Assembly (NCBI RefSeq): GCF_900111015.1
Contig: NZ_FOFS01000001.1
Coordinates: 248,001-312,000, forward strand
Length of the DNA stretch: 64,000 nt
Source: Solimonas aquatica
Lineage (GTDB): Bacteria > Pseudomonadota > Gammaproteobacteria > Nevskiales > Nevskiaceae
Reading direction: 5' to 3'
Shown here: positions 9,490 to 20,554 of the stretch, piece by piece
Position numbering within the stretch: position 1 is the stretch's first letter
Layout: every line of letters begins with the position of its first letter
Made by a program: the position numbers and the translations under genes
Notes under the pieces: generated by a model
Told to the model about the DNA's origin: nothing
Database searches by the model: none
The model's input: only the letters and a program-made list of their open reading frames with translations

Positions 9490-10269
9490 ATGCGCTACGC
9501 GGTCGGTATCGAATACATCGGCACGGCTTATTCCGGCTGGCAGGCCCTGAGCGGTCGCCAGACCGTGCAGGGCGAGCTGGAGCGCGCCCTGGGCAAGGTG
9601 GCCGATCACCCGCTGGAAGTGGTGGCGGCCGGACGCACCGATGCCGGCGTGCATGCCCTGCAGCAGATCGCGCACTTCGACAGCCCGGCGCGGCGCAGCG
9701 ATTACGCCTGGCTGCTGGGCACCAACACCAATCTGCCACCCGACATCAGCCTGCGCTGGGTGCAGCCGGTGGCGGAGAACTTTCACGCGCGCTACGCCGC
9801 GGTGGCGCGGCGCTACCGCTATGTGATTCACAACCATCGCGCGCGCAGCGCGCTGTGCCGGGAGCGCGCCGCCTGGTGGCCGCAGCAGCTCGATGCGCAG
9901 GCCATGCACGAGGCCGCGCAATGCCTGCTGGGCGAGAACGACTTCTCGGCGTTTCGCGATTCGCAGTGCCAGTCGCCCACGCCGATGCGCAATCTGCATC
10001 GCCTGACGGTGCAGCGGCGCGGCGAGTTCGTGGTGATGGACGTGATCGGCAATGCCTTTCTGCACCACATGGTGCGCAACATCGCCGGCACGCTGTTGCC
10101 GGTGGGCATGGGCGAGCAGCCCGTGGCCTGGGTGGCGCAGGTGCTGGCCTCGCGTGACCGCAAATGCGCCGGCATGACCGCGCCGGCGGCGGGGCTCTAT
10201 TTCGTAGGGGCGGAATATCCGGCAGAATTCGCCCTCCCTGAACCGCCCGCGCCCTGGTTTCCAGGCTGA
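9490..10269 (+). CDS. truA: tRNA pseudouridine(38-40) synthase
   Basis: 259 residues. It isomerises uridines 38-40 in the anticodon arm of tRNAs. The catalytic aspartate is D51 in AAGRTDAGVHAL; FHARYAAVARRYRY and FLHHMVRNIAG are further TruA signatures. Start ATG 9490 lies 38 bases after fimV, and trpF follows after 25 bases. The truA-trpF adjacency is conserved in Pseudomonas. Confidence 0.97.
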   Translation: MRYAVGIEYIGTAYSGWQALSGRQTVQGELERALGKVADHPLEVVAAGRTDAGVHALQQIAHFDSPARRSDYAWLLGTNTNLPPDISLRWVQPVAENFHARYAAVARRYRYVIHNHRARSALCRERAAWWPQQLDAQAMHEAAQCLLGENDFSAFRDSQCQSPTPMRNLHRLTVQRRGEFVVMDVIGNAFLHHMVRNIAGTLLPVGMGEQPVAWVAQVLASRDRKCAGMTAPAAGLYFVGAEYPAEFALPEPPAPWFPG

Positions 10270-10294
10270 AGCCGGGCGCTGTCACGAGTAAAAA

Positions 10295-10929
10295 TTGCTA
10301 CGCACACGCATCAAGTTCTGCGGTCTGCGCCGCGCCGTCGATATCGCCAGCGCGGTCGATTGCGGTGTGGATGCCATCGGTTTCGTCCTGGTCCCGGCCA
10401 GCCCGCGCTTCATCCGCGCCGAGGACGCCGCCACGCTGCGCACGCGCCTGCCGCCCTTCGTCAGCGCGGTGGCGCTGTTCAAGGATCAGGACGCCGCCAG
10501 CGTGCAGGACGCCATCGATACCCTGCGTCCGGATCTGCTCCAGTTTCACGGCGGCGAGCCGGCCGGTTTCTGCGCGAGCTTCGGTCTGCCGTATCTCAAA
10601 TCCGTGGCGATGCGCGGCAAGGTTTCATTGAAAGCCGAGGCCCGCCGCCACGCCGGCGCCGCCGGCCTGCTGCTCGACGGTCACGCGCCGGGCGAGATGG
10701 GCGGGCAGGGCGAGACCTTCGACTGGGCGGCACTGCCGGCAGTGAACAAGCCGCTGATTCTCGCCGGCGGCCTGACTCCCCGTAACGTCGCCAAGGGCAT
10801 CGCGCTGATGCAGCCCTATGGCGTGGATGTTTCCAGTGGCATCGAGTCGCGGCCCGGCGTGAAGAACGCCACGGCCATGCGCGATTTCGTTGCCGCCGTG
10901 CGCCGCGCCGATGCGCGTCGCGCCAAACC

Positions 10930-10933
<4 letters not shown>
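10295..10933 (+). CDS. trpF: Phosphoribosylanthranilate isomerase
   Basis: 212 residues. It converts phosphoribosylanthranilate to CdRP in tryptophan synthesis. General base C9 ([11 protein letters not shown]) and general acid D128 ([13 protein letters not shown]) of the beta/alpha barrel are present, as are the phosphate-binding [11 protein letters not shown] and GVDVSSGIE. No ATG fits; the start is TTG at 10295. The last codons overlap trpB by ATGA, implying coupled translation. Confidence 0.96.
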
Positions 10934-12137
<1,204 letters not shown>

Positions 12138-12141
<4 letters not shown>

Positions 12142-12962
12142 GCGCCGCCAACACGCGTCTTTCGCAACGCCTGCAGCAGCTGCGCCAGGCTGGCCGCAAG
12201 GCCCTGATTCCCTACATCACCGCCGGTGATCCGGCGCCCGAGCACAGCGTGGGCCTGATGCACGCCCTGGTGCGCGGCGGCGCCGATGTCATCGAGCTGG
12301 GCGTGCCGTTTTCCGATCCGATGGCCGACGGCCCGGTGATCCAGCTCGCTTGCGAGCGCGCCCTGGCGCATCACACGGGCTTGTGGAAGGTGCTGGACAT
12401 GGTCGCCGAGTTCCGGCGCCAGGACAGCCAGACGCCGGTGGTGCTGATGGGCTATCTCAATCCGGTGGAAACGCGTGGCCTCAAGGCTTTCGCCGAGCGC
12501 GCGCAGGCCGCCGGCGTGGACGGCGTGCTGCTGGTGGACCTGGCGGTGGAAGAGGCCGATACCTATCTGCCGACGCTGCGCGCGCACGGCCTGGACTGCA
12601 TTTTCCTGATCGCGCCGACCAGTCCGGCGGAGCGCATCGCCGCCATCGCCCGCGAGGCCAGCGGCTATCTCTATTACGTCTCGCTCAAGGGTGTGACCGG
12701 CGCCGCCAGCCTGGACGTGGCCAGCGTCTCGGCCAAGCTCGCCGAGATCCGCCAGCACAGCAGCCTGCCGCTGGTGGTGGGCTTCGGCATCCGCGACGCG
12801 GCTTCGGCCAAGGCGGTGGGTGCGGTGTCCGACGGCGTGATCGTGGGCAGCGCCCTGGTTTCGGAAATCGAAAAAAACCAGCAGAACCCGTCGGCTTTGC
12901 CGGCGATCCTGCAGGAAAAACTCCATTCCCTGCGCCTGGCGCTTGACAGCCTGGCCGCTTAA
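12138..12962 (+). CDS. trpA: Tryptophan synthase alpha chain
   Basis: 274 residues; cleaves indole-3-glycerol phosphate and channels indole to TrpB. The catalytic pair E53 and D64 is visible in [17 protein letters not shown]. Phosphate-binding glycine residues appear in the GVTGAAS and [10 protein letters not shown] loops. Begins within the trpB stop (ATGA) and is followed by a 74-base gap to accD. Confidence 0.97.
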
Positions 12963-13036
12963 GCGGCACAAGAAGGTCTCAAGGTCCCGGCCGGCGCCGG
13001 ACGTCCTCCGGAACCGCTACACTGGGCAACCTCCAC

Positions 13037-13933
13037 ATGGCTTCCACCGACTCGATGAGCTGGCTCGACAAAATTCACGGTTCCAAGCTGCTGACCATGG
13101 GTGCGCGCAAGCGCAATGTGCCGGAGGGACTGTGGACCAAGTGCGACAGCTGCCAGTCCGTGCTGTACCGCGCCGAGCTGGAGCGCACTCTGGAGGTCTG
13201 CCCCAAGTGCGGCACGCACCGGCCCATCGGTGCGCGTGACCGTCTCAACCATTTCCTCGACCCGGAAGCGCGCGAGGAGATCGGTGCCGAGGTCGGCCCG
13301 ATCGATCCCTTGAAGTTCAAGGACAGCCGCAAGTACACCGACCGCATCAGGGAAGCGCAGACCGATACCGAGGAAAAGGACGCGCTGGTGGTGATGCGCG
13401 GCCGCGTGCAGGGTCTGCCTCTGGTGGCGGCGGCCTTCGAGTTCAGCTTCATGGGCGGCTCGATGGGCAGCGTGGTGGGTGAGAAATTCGTACGCGGCGT
13501 CAATGCCTGCCTGGAATACGGCACGCCCTTCGTGTGCTTCTCCGCCACCGGCGGCGCGCGCATGCAGGAATCGCTGTTCTCGCTGATGCAGATGGCCAAG
13601 ACCTCCGCGGCCCTGGCCAAGCTCGGCGAGCGCGGTCTGCCCTTCATTTCGGTGCTCACGCATCCGACCATGGGCGGCGTCTCGGCCAGCTTCGCGCAGC
13701 TGGGTGATATCCAGATCGCCGAACCGCGCGCCCTGATCGGCTTCGCCGGTCCGCGCGTGATCGAGCAGACCGTGCGCCAGAAGCTGCCGGAAGGCTTCCA
13801 GCGCGCCGAGTTCCTGCTCGAGAAGGGCGCCATCGACCTGATCGTCGACCGCCGCGAGATGCGCGAGAAGATCTTCAACATCCTGGCCATGCTCACGCAT
13901 TTCGGGCCCGCCGAGACCAAGTCCGGCGCCTGA
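13037..13933 (+). CDS. accD: Acetyl-CoA carboxylase carboxyltransferase subunit beta
   Basis: 298 residues. With AccA it transfers the carboxyl group from biotin to acetyl-CoA, the first step of fatty-acid synthesis. An N-terminal zinc ribbon is given by C36, C39, C55 and C58 (CDSC, CPKC), followed by the crotonase-like carboxyltransferase domain with [10 protein letters not shown] and [11 protein letters not shown]. Start ATG 13037 ([13 protein letters not shown]). folC follows after 28 bases, as in Pseudomonas and E. coli. Confidence 0.97.
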   Translation: MASTDSMSWLDKIHGSKLLTMGARKRNVPEGLWTKCDSCQSVLYRAELERTLEVCPKCGTHRPIGARDRLNHFLDPEAREEIGAEVGPIDPLKFKDSRKYTDRIREAQTDTEEKDALVVMRGRVQGLPLVAAAFEFSFMGGSMGSVVGEKFVRGVNACLEYGTPFVCFSATGGARMQESLFSLMQMAKTSAALAKLGERGLPFISVLTHPTMGGVSASFAQLGDIQIAEPRALIGFAGPRVIEQTVRQKLPEGFQRAEFLLEKGAIDLIVDRREMREKIFNILAMLTHFGPAETKSGA

Positions 13934-13961
13934 TCCGCAGCCGCCGTCATCGCCCCCTAGC

Positions 13962-15227
13962 TTGCAGGTGTCCGAACCCGCCGCACGCAGCCTCGACGAG
14001 TGGCTGCGTCTGCAGGAGCGTCTGCATCCGCGCAGCATCGAGCTGGGCCTGGGCCGCGTGCGCGCAGTGGCGCAGCGTCTGGCGCTGCCCGCCAAGAGCA
14101 TCTTCACCCTCGCCATCGCCGGCACCAACGGCAAGGGTTCCAGCGCGCATCTGGCCGCCGGCATCTACCGCGCCGCCGGCTACAGCACCGGGCTCTACAC
14201 CTCGCCGCATCTGCTGCATTACACCGAGCGCGTGCAGATCGATGGCGCGCCGGTGTCCGAGGTCGCGCTGTGCCGCGCCTTTGCCGCCATCGAAGCCGCG
14301 CGCGGCGAGATCTCGCTGACCTATTTCGAATACGGCACCCTGGCCGCGCTCTGGCTGTTCCGCGAGGCCGGCGTGCAGGTGCAGGTGCTGGAAGTGGGCC
14401 TGGGCGGACGCCTGGATGCGGTGAATCTGGTCGATGCCGATGTCGCGCTGATCACCAATGTGGGGCTGGATCATCAGGATTATCTCGGGCCGGATCGCGA
14501 GAGCATCGGCCGCGAGAAGGCCGGCATCCTGCGCAGCGCCCGTCCGGCGGTGCTGGTCGAGCGCGCGCCGCCGGACTCGGTGAGTGCCGCTGCGCAGACG
14601 GCCGCGCCCGCGCTGCGCCTGGGCCGCGATTTCGACTACGAGCGGCAGGCCGATGGCCGCTGGTGCTGGCAGCGCGGCGAGACCCGCCTGCGCGAGCTGC
14701 CGGCGCCGGGACTGCCCGGGGCGATCCAGTACCAGAATGCCGCCGGCGTGATCGCGGCCGTGCTGGCCGGTGCAGCCAGTCGCCCGGTGGCGGAAGAGGC
14801 CATCCGCAAGGCGCTGCCGCAGCTGCGTCTGCGCGGACGCTGCGAGATCTATCGAGGCCTGCTGCTGGACGTGGCGCACAATCTGGAATCCGCGCAGGTG
14901 CTCGCGCAGCAGCTCGCCGCACAGCCACGGCCGCGCGTGCTGCTGCTGGGCATGCTGTCCGACAAGCCGGTGGCGGCGGTGGCGCAGTGTCTGGCGCCGC
15001 ATCTGCAGCGCATCCTCACTGTGGGCCTGCCGGGTCCGCGCGGCCTGAGCGCGGCGGCGCTGGCGCAGCAGCTGCAGGCGGCGGGCATCGCCGCGCAGGG
15101 CTGCGAGAATATGGCCGAGGCTCTGCAGGCGGCGCGAGCGGCGCTGCCGGCCGAGGGACAAGTGCTGGTGGCCGGTTCCTTTCTGACCGTGGCTGCCGCG
15201 ATTGAAGAACTGGATCGCCATGGATGA
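13962..15227 (+). CDS. folC: Bifunctional folylpolyglutamate/dihydrofolate synthase
   Basis: About 421 residues. It adds glutamate to dihydropteroate and folates. ATP-binding P-loop IAGTNGKGSSAH is near residue 50, followed by YTSPHLLHYTERV and the ligase-type LEVGLGGRLDAVN motif. No ATG start is available; TTG 13962 or the in-frame GTG 13968 must serve. The 3' end overlaps dedD by eight bases. Confidence 0.95.
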   Translation: MQVSEPAARSLDEWLRLQERLHPRSIELGLGRVRAVAQRLALPAKSIFTLAIAGTNGKGSSAHLAAGIYRAAGYSTGLYTSPHLLHYTERVQIDGAPVSEVALCRAFAAIEAARGEISLTYFEYGTLAALWLFREAGVQVQVLEVGLGGRLDAVNLVDADVALITNVGLDHQDYLGPDRESIGREKAGILRSARPAVLVERAPPDSVSAAAQTAAPALRLGRDFDYERQADGRWCWQRGETRLRELPAPGLPGAIQYQNAAGVIAAVLAGAASRPVAEEAIRKALPQLRLRGRCEIYRGLLLDVAHNLESAQVLAQQLAAQPRPRVLLLGMLSDKPVAAVAQCLAPHLQRILTVGLPGPRGLSAAALAQQLQAAGIAAQGCENMAEALQAARAALPAEGQVLVAGSFLTVAAAIEELDRHG

Positions 15228-15999
15228 AAAGCTGAAGAAACGTCTGGCCGGGGCCGGCGTGGTGCTGCTGCTGGGCTTTGCGCTGGTGTCGCTGCTGCCG
15301 GGGCCGGGCGAGAAGACACCGCCCGACATCCAGCAGGTCACCATCCCCTTGCAGGCGGAGGCGGAGGCGGAGGCGCCGGTTGCGATACCGCCTTCGGATC
15401 AGACCACGCCGCCGACGCTGCAGGCTGCGCCGGAGCCGGCTGAGGCCGCGCTCTCGCCCGCCGAGATGGAGGCGGCTGCGGGCGGCGATGTCGATGCACC
15501 ACCGGAGCCGGCAGGCAAAGTGCCCGATCAGCACAAGCCCGAAGCGCCGCCGGCAGCGCCCGCGCCGCCAGCCGGCAGGCCCGTGCCGGCGAAAACGGTG
15601 GCGAGCAGCAAACCCGCTACCGCCGAGGAGCCGGCGCCTGCCGCCAAGGCGCCCGTCGACAAGCCCAGTGCCGACAGCAAGAGCAGCGCGGAGAAGCCTG
15701 CAGTCGCGAACAAGCCGGCGCTCGCGCCTGCACCGCCAGTGCTCAAGGCGCCGGCTGCGCCCACTGGCGGCAACTGGTTCGTGCAGCTGGGCGGCTATGC
15801 GGACATCGACAACGCGCGGCAGGTGCAGAAACAGGTGCAGGGCAGGAACCTGGGCTGCATCATCGCGCCGGTGGACACCAACAAGGGCACCATCTATCGC
15901 GTGCGCGCCGGTCCGTTCAAGGATCGTGAGCAGGCGCAGGCCGCGCAGACGCGCCTGAGCGCGGCGGGCTATGCCGCCGCGGCCCTGGTCGCGCCCTGA
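15220..15999 (+). CDS. dedD: DedD-like SPOR-domain cell-division protein
   Basis: 259 residues. Short cytoplasmic start MDEKLKKRL, one membrane span at about 10-28, a long Pro/Ala/Lys-rich periplasmic stretch, and a C-terminal SPOR domain from about 185 (NWFVQLGGYADIDNARQV to the end). SPOR domains bind denuded peptidoglycan at the septum, and DedD helps constriction. I chose ATG 15220 over the upstream ATG 15202. Position between folC and cvpA matches Pseudomonas. Confidence 0.9.
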   Translation: MDEKLKKRLAGAGVVLLLGFALVSLLPGPGEKTPPDIQQVTIPLQAEAEAEAPVAIPPSDQTTPPTLQAAPEPAEAALSPAEMEAAAGGDVDAPPEPAGKVPDQHKPEAPPAAPAPPAGRPVPAKTVASSKPATAEEPAPAAKAPVDKPSADSKSSAEKPAVANKPALAPAPPVLKAPAAPTGGNWFVQLGGYADIDNARQVQKQVQGRNLGCIIAPVDTNKGTIYRVRAGPFKDREQAQAAQTRLSAAGYAAAALVAP

Positions 16000-16078
16000 A
16001 GGGAAGTCCCGACCGCGTCGGCGGTCGCGCAGTGGTAAAATCGGCGTCGCCGTTTTTTGCCACCCCACGCACCGCGCA

Positions 16079-16597
16079 ATGACCTGGGTCGACTACTGCA
16101 TCGCTGCCGTTGCGCTTATCTCCGTCCTGATCGGACTGATGCGCGGTTTCACCCGCGAAATCCTGAGCCTGCTCACCTGGGTGGCCGCGTTTGTGTTCGC
16201 GGCCTGGCACGGCGGCAAGCTGGCCGTGCACCTGGAGCGCTACATCAGCGATCCGGCCCTGCGCGAGCTGGCCGGCTGCGCCCTGGTGTTTCTGGGGGTG
16301 CTGCTGGTGGGCTCGCTGCTCACGCATCTGGCGACCATGCTGGTGCGCGACAGCCTGTTCTCCACCTCCGACCGCATGCTCGGCGGTGGCGTGGGCGTGC
16401 TGCGCGCCGTGCTCTTGCTCTTGCTGTTCATGATCGTCGCCGGCCACTACGAGGCGCAGCGTCGCCCCTGGTGGAAGGACTCCATGATTTTTCCGCATTT
16501 CACGGCGGCGGCGCAGGGCCTGGAAGCCATGCTGCCGCAGCGCTGGCTGCAATGGCTGCACAGCGTGCCGCAACCGTCTTCACCTTCGGACTCGTAA
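16079..16597 (+). CDS. cvpA: CvpA-family inner-membrane protein
   Basis: 172 residues with four hydrophobic segments and the family start [17 protein letters not shown]; an upstream ATG in frame was rejected because MTWVDY is the family N terminus. CvpA proteins are needed for colicin V production in E. coli and for envelope tolerance to bile in others; the biochemical role is unclear. It ends four bases before purF, the usual cvpA-purF pair. Confidence 0.93.
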   Translation: MTWVDYCIAAVALISVLIGLMRGFTREILSLLTWVAAFVFAAWHGGKLAVHLERYISDPALRELAGCALVFLGVLLVGSLLTHLATMLVRDSLFSTSDRMLGGGVGVLRAVLLLLLFMIVAGHYEAQRRPWWKDSMIFPHFTAAAQGLEAMLPQRWLQWLHSVPQPSSPSDS

Positions 16598-16601
16598 ACT
16601 C

Positions 16602-18113
16602 ATGTGTGGAATTGCAGGCATCGTTTCGCAGCAGACCGCCGTCAACTCCGAGCTTTTTGACGCGCTGACCATGCTGCAGCACCGTGGCCAGGACGCTGCG
16701 GGCATCATCACCAATGAAGGCCACCGCCTGTTCCTGCGCAAGGAAAACGGTCTGGTGCGCGACGTCTTCAACAACGACGATCAGATGCAGAAGCTCAAGG
16801 GCATGATGGGCGTGGCGCACGTGCGCTATCCCACCGCCGGCACCTCCACCTCCGCCGAGGCGCAGCCCTTCTACACCAACACGCCGTTTGGCATCTCGCT
16901 CTCGCACAACGGCAATCTCACCAACGCCGAGGAGCTCAAGCAGGAGCTGTTCCTCGAAGACCGCCGCCATCTCAACACCGAGTCCGACTCGGAAGTGCTG
17001 CTCAACATCTTCGCGCACGAGCTGCTGCAGCGCGGCGTGCTGCGCCTGACCCCGGAGGATGTGTTCGCGGCGGTGTCGGGCGTGCACCTGCGCTGTCGCG
17101 GCGCCTACGCCTGCGTGGCGATGATCACCGGCTTTGGCGTGGTGGGCTTCCGCGATCCCTTCGGCATCCGTCCCGCCGTCTACGGCGTGCGCGAGACCGC
17201 CAAGGGCAAGGACTACATGATCGCATCCGAATCCGTGGCCATGGACGCGCTGGGCTACGAGATGATCGACGACATCGCGCCGGGCGAGGCGGTGCTGATC
17301 ACGCTCGACGGCAAGCTGCACAAGCGCCAGTGCGCGGCCAATCCCATGTACTCGCCCTGCATCTTCGAGCACGTGTACCTGGCGCGCCCCGACTCGGTGA
17401 TGGACAACATCTACGTGTACAAGGCGCGTCTGCGCATGGGCGTGAAGCTCGCCGAGAAGATCCTGCGCGAGTGGCCCGAGCACGACATCGACGTGGTGAT
17501 TCCGATTCCCGACACCTCGCGCGTGGCCGGCGCCGAACTCGCCGCGCGCCTGGGTGTGCTGTACCGCGAAGGCTTCATCAAGAACCGCTACATCGGCCGT
17601 ACCTTCATCATGCCGGGCCAGGCGCAGCGCAAGAAATCGGTGCGCCAGAAGCTCAATCCGGTGGACATCGAGTTCCGTGGCAAGAACGTGCTGCTGGTGG
17701 ATGACTCCATCGTGCGCGGCACGACTTCCAAGGAGATCATCGAGATGGCGCGCGATGCCGGCGCCAAGAAGGTGTACTTCGCCTCGGCCTCGCCGCCGGT
17801 GCGTTATCCGAACGTGTACGGCATCGACATGCCCACCTCCAGCGAGCTGGTCGCCTACGGCCGCAGTGTGGAGGAACTGGAGAAGATGCTGGGCGCGGAC
17901 CGCCTGATCTACCAGGATCTGCCGGATCTGATCGAGGCCGTGCGCGCGGGCAATCCGGCGATCACGCGCTTCGACTGCTCGGTGTTCACCGGCGAGTACA
18001 TCACCCAGGACATCACCTCCGAGTACCTGAGCCAGCTCGAACTGTTCCGCTCCGACGCCGCGAGGGCCGCTCGCAGCAAGAGCCAGACCGCCATCGAGCT
18101 GCCGAATGCCTGA
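16602..18113 (+). CDS. purF: Amidophosphoribosyltransferase
   Basis: 503 residues; first step of purine synthesis, making phosphoribosylamine from PRPP and glutamine. Cys2 of MCGIAGIV is the glutaminase nucleophile after Met removal; the PRPP loop is [13 protein letters not shown], around residue 365. The PurF signature [11 protein letters not shown] is also present. Its last eight bases overlap the interrupted acyltransferase gene. Confidence 0.98.
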   Translation: MCGIAGIVSQQTAVNSELFDALTMLQHRGQDAAGIITNEGHRLFLRKENGLVRDVFNNDDQMQKLKGMMGVAHVRYPTAGTSTSAEAQPFYTNTPFGISLSHNGNLTNAEELKQELFLEDRRHLNTESDSEVLLNIFAHELLQRGVLRLTPEDVFAAVSGVHLRCRGAYACVAMITGFGVVGFRDPFGIRPAVYGVRETAKGKDYMIASESVAMDALGYEMIDDIAPGEAVLITLDGKLHKRQCAANPMYSPCIFEHVYLARPDSVMDNIYVYKARLRMGVKLAEKILREWPEHDIDVVIPIPDTSRVAGAELAARLGVLYREGFIKNRYIGRTFIMPGQAQRKKSVRQKLNPVDIEFRGKNVLLVDDSIVRGTTSKEIIEMARDAGAKKVYFASASPPVRYPNVYGIDMPTSSELVAYGRSVEELEKMLGADRLIYQDLPDLIEAVRAGNPAITRFDCSVFTGEYITQDITSEYLSQLELFRSDAARAARSKSQTAIELPNA

Positions 18114-19530
18114 AGCCGGCGCCCCGGCGGCCTTCCGCAATCCGGGGCTCGATACGCTGCGCGCACTGGCGATCACCCTGGTGTTCGCCTATCACTACCG
18201 CGTCTTCGTCAGTCATGAAGCCACGTTCGGCTGGGCCAGCCAAATCGGCTGGACCGGGGTCGATCTGTTCTTCGTGCTCAGCGGCTATCTGATCGGGCAT
18301 CAGCTGCTGTCCGGCCTGCAGCGCGGCGAGGGTCTGTCGCTGCCGCGTTTCTACCGGCGTCGCGCGCTGCGCACCTGGCCGGCGTTCTGGGTGATGCTGG
18401 CCTTGTACTTTCTTCTGCCGGCCTACATGGACGGCCGGCCCGGCCCGGAGCTGTGGCGCTTTCTCAGCTTCATGCAGAACTTCCAGCTGCAGCCCGGCAC
18501 CGCTTTCTCGCATGCCTGGTCGCTAGGGCCTGTTAACAATTACTTTGCGCGCTGCGACGGAGGACGTTTTGCCGCAGGGCAAGGCGGCAGACGCGCCGCT
18601 TGGTGATTCCAAGCCAGCGGCTGCCAACGCCGCCCTGCGGCAAAACGGCCCCGTCCCTTCCGGGTTGCGCCGGAAATCGCGCCATGCGGCGTTGCGAAAC
18701 TTGGCCTTGGAACCACCAAGGCCTGCGTTTCGCGCCTTGCCTGGCGCGATTTCTGGCAGCAACGCAGCGGGCAAAGTAATTGTTAACAGGCCCTATGCAT
18801 CGAAGAGCAGTTCTATTTCGTGCTGCCGCTGCTGGTCTTGCTGGGCCTGCGCCTGCGCGCGCCGCGCTGGAGCGCCTGGCTGCTGATCGCGGCGCTGATG
18901 ACGCTGGCCATCGTCGCGCGCAGCCTGCTCTGGCAGCGCTACGGCCGCGAAGCCGATGCCGCCGGCTATTACCCGAACATCTACTACGCCACGCTGTGCC
19001 GCTTCGATGAGTTCCTGCCGGGCGTGGCGGTGGCCCTGCTGCGCAGCTTTCATCCCGCGCTCTGGCAGCGCCTGATGGCGCGGGGCAGAACGCTGCTGCT
19101 GGCCGGTGTACTGGGCAGCAGTGCGATGTTCTATGCCCTGGGCCGCTGGTATTACATCGACGGCCATGGCTACAGCTTTTTTCTCACCGCCTTCGGCTAC
19201 ACGCTGATGGCGCTGGCCTTCGCGCTGCTGCTCTGCGCCGCGCTCAGTCCGGTCTCGCCGCTGCGGCACTGGCGCATCCCCGGCGCCTATCCGCTGGCCC
19301 TGGCCTCGTATTCGATCTATCTGAGCCACAAGCCCATCGCCCACGCGCTGTCGCAGGCGCTGGCACCGTATGCACTACCGTCCTGGCTGCTGGCGGTGGC
19401 CATCACCGCGAGCTGCCTGGCCGGCGGCGCCCTGCTGTACTGGAGCGTGGAGCGGCCCTTCCTGCGTCTGCGCGAGCGTGACGCGCGCGCGGCCCCGGCT
19501 CAGGCCAGCGGCGTCGCCAGTCCCGCGTAG
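18106..19530 (+). pseudogene. Acyltransferase-3 (OafA-type) gene interrupted by a MITE
   Basis: The first part (18106-18525) starts [20 protein letters not shown] and reads through the AT3 motifs LFFVLSGYLIG and FYRRRALRTWP. It stops at 18604-18606 inside the inserted element. The second part resumes at about 18796 with EEQFYFVLP and multi-span membrane sequence to 19530. Removing the element and one TA copy joins ...HAWSL to CIEEQFYF, the family motif, giving a 384-residue integral-membrane O-acyltransferase that modifies surface polysaccharide or lipid. As sequenced, the product lacks most of its membrane domain. It follows purF with an eight-base overlap. Confidence 0.9.
18526..18793. mobile_element. 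268-bp MITE with TA target duplication
   Basis: The ends are about 31-base inverted repeats with one mismatch (GGGCCTGTTAACAATTACTT at the left end, its complement at the right). They are flanked by TA at 18524-18525 and 18794-18795. No transposase is encoded. The inside folds into two further imperfect hairpins: GTTTTGCCGCAGGGCAAGG with its complement near 18570-18645, and AAATCGCGCC with GGCGCGATTT around 18674-18750. TA duplication points to IS630/Tc1-mariner-type transposition in trans. Element plus duplicated TA is 270 bases, a multiple of three. Confidence 0.92.
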
Positions 19531-20195
19531 GCCTTGTTCAGCCAGAGCTTCACGCGCTGGCGTTCCAGCAGGCCCAGGCCGGAGAAGGCGCGTTCGCCGC
19601 CATGGGCGGCGGCCCAGAAGCTGGCGCTGTGCGCGTCGATCTTGCTCATCGCCTGTTCGTGCAGGCGCGGCAGATTGACCAGCTTGGCGCCGAGCCGCCA
19701 GGCGCGTTCGCGCAGGCCGGAGAGTTCGAACAGGCCGAAGTCGTCGCCGCGCAGCTGGTTGAGCACCAGCACGTAGTCCAGCTGCGACTCGAAGCGGTCG
19801 AACAGCTTCTGCAGCAGATCCACGGAGTCCTTGCCGGCATCCATCACATGCCAGTAGCGCACGGTGATGCCGAATTCGCGCGCCAGCTCCAGCATGCCGG
19901 ACTCTTCCATCCACTGGACCAGGGCCTGATGCGTCTGCGCGGCGAGATCCACCAGCACCGTGCGATCGGTCTGGTCGATGGCGGCTTCGACCACCTTGTC
20001 GAGCTGGTCATAGCGGTCGATGACCACCGGCGAGGCGTGGCCGGGATAGAAGCGCAGCAGCGCGCCATGCGAGCGGTCGGAGTCGAAGCCGAGGAAAGGG
20101 CGCTGATGGTCGATCAGGTATTGCGCCGCCAGGCGCGCGACCAGGGATTTGCCGACGCCGCCTTTTTCGCCGCCGATGAAGTGAATCGTGGACAT
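19500..20195 (-). CDS. ParA/MinD-superfamily ATPase, MobD-like
   Basis: 231 residues from ATG 20195 (MSTIHFIGGEKGGVGKS); 34 more residues are open upstream but look non-coding. The deviant Walker A motif GGEKGGVGKS sits at residues 8-17, with a FLGFDSDRSHG switch-like segment and VLVDLAAQTHQA as the Walker B region. No ParB partner or centromere-like repeats are visible, so plasmid partitioning is unlikely. Homologues of this type are sometimes called mobilisation protein MobD. It overlaps the 3' end of the acyltransferase gene tail to tail by 31 bases. Confidence 0.8.
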   Translation of the reverse strand: MSTIHFIGGEKGGVGKSLVARLAAQYLIDHQRPFLGFDSDRSHGALLRFYPGHASPVVIDRYDQLDKVVEAAIDQTDRTVLVDLAAQTHQALVQWMEESGMLELAREFGITVRYWHVMDAGKDSVDLLQKLFDRFESQLDYVLVLNQLRGDDFGLFELSGLRERAWRLGAKLVNLPRLHEQAMSKIDAHSASFWAAAHGGERAFSGLGLLERQRVKLWLNKAYAGLATPLA

Positions 20196-20460
20196 GCTGT
20201 TTACCGCTCCGGTTGAGCGGGACCCGAACGCAGGCCCCGGGGCGATGGCCTGAGGCCATCGGCAGATGAGTGAGAAAGCAGGGCAGGGCCGCGTCACGCG
20301 TGCAGAGGCGCAGGACGGCCAGAGGCGGGCAGGGCTTGCGTCCTTCGCAAGCGGCAGGGCCGCGCAGTCTACGCGAGCGTGGCCGTCGGCGCGCCGCTGG
20401 CGCCGCCATTAAACTCGCCGGGAACTTGCCGCAGCTGCGGATTCAGCGTAATTTTCGCGC

Positions 20461-20512
20461 CGCGCCGATTTGATCCCAGCTTGCGGGCGCTTAATAAATG
20501 CAGCTAAACGGT
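20461..20512 (+). promoter_or_regulatory. SAM-II riboswitch aptamer upstream of metZ
   Basis: The sequence carries the SAM-II core in order: P1 arm GCGCC (20462-20466), GATTTGATCC, a TTGC-containing loop, P1 closing arm GGCGC (20486-20490), then AATAAATGCAGCTAAA. It aligns by eye with the known SAM-II (metX leader) sequence, including GATTT, TTGC, ATAAATG and the invariant AGCTAAA tail that forms the pseudoknot with S-adenosylmethionine. It lies about 60 bases upstream of metZ, a standard SAM-II target. Confidence 0.88.
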
Positions 20513-20530
20513 CGATGAGCCCGTTTCAGC
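20503..20530 (+). promoter_or_regulatory. Candidate antiterminator hairpin of the metZ leader
   Basis: GCTAAACGG (20503-20511) can pair with CCGTTT-C-AGC (20521-20530) in nine base pairs with one bulged C. The 5' arm uses the GCTAAA that the SAM-bound aptamer needs, and the 3' arm uses the 5' half of the terminator, so the three structures exclude one another. This is read directly from complementarity; function is inference. Confidence 0.7.
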
Positions 20531-20554
20531 ATTTTCAAGCTGGCGGGCTTTTTT
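20518..20554 (+). terminator. Intrinsic terminator in the metZ leader
   Basis: AGCCCG-TTT-CAGC (20518-20530), loop ATTTTCAA, GCTG-G-CGGGCT (20539-20549), then TTTTT. The stem has ten base pairs around a small internal loop. It lies between the SAM-II aptamer and metZ and so fits premature termination when SAM is abundant. Confidence 0.88.
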
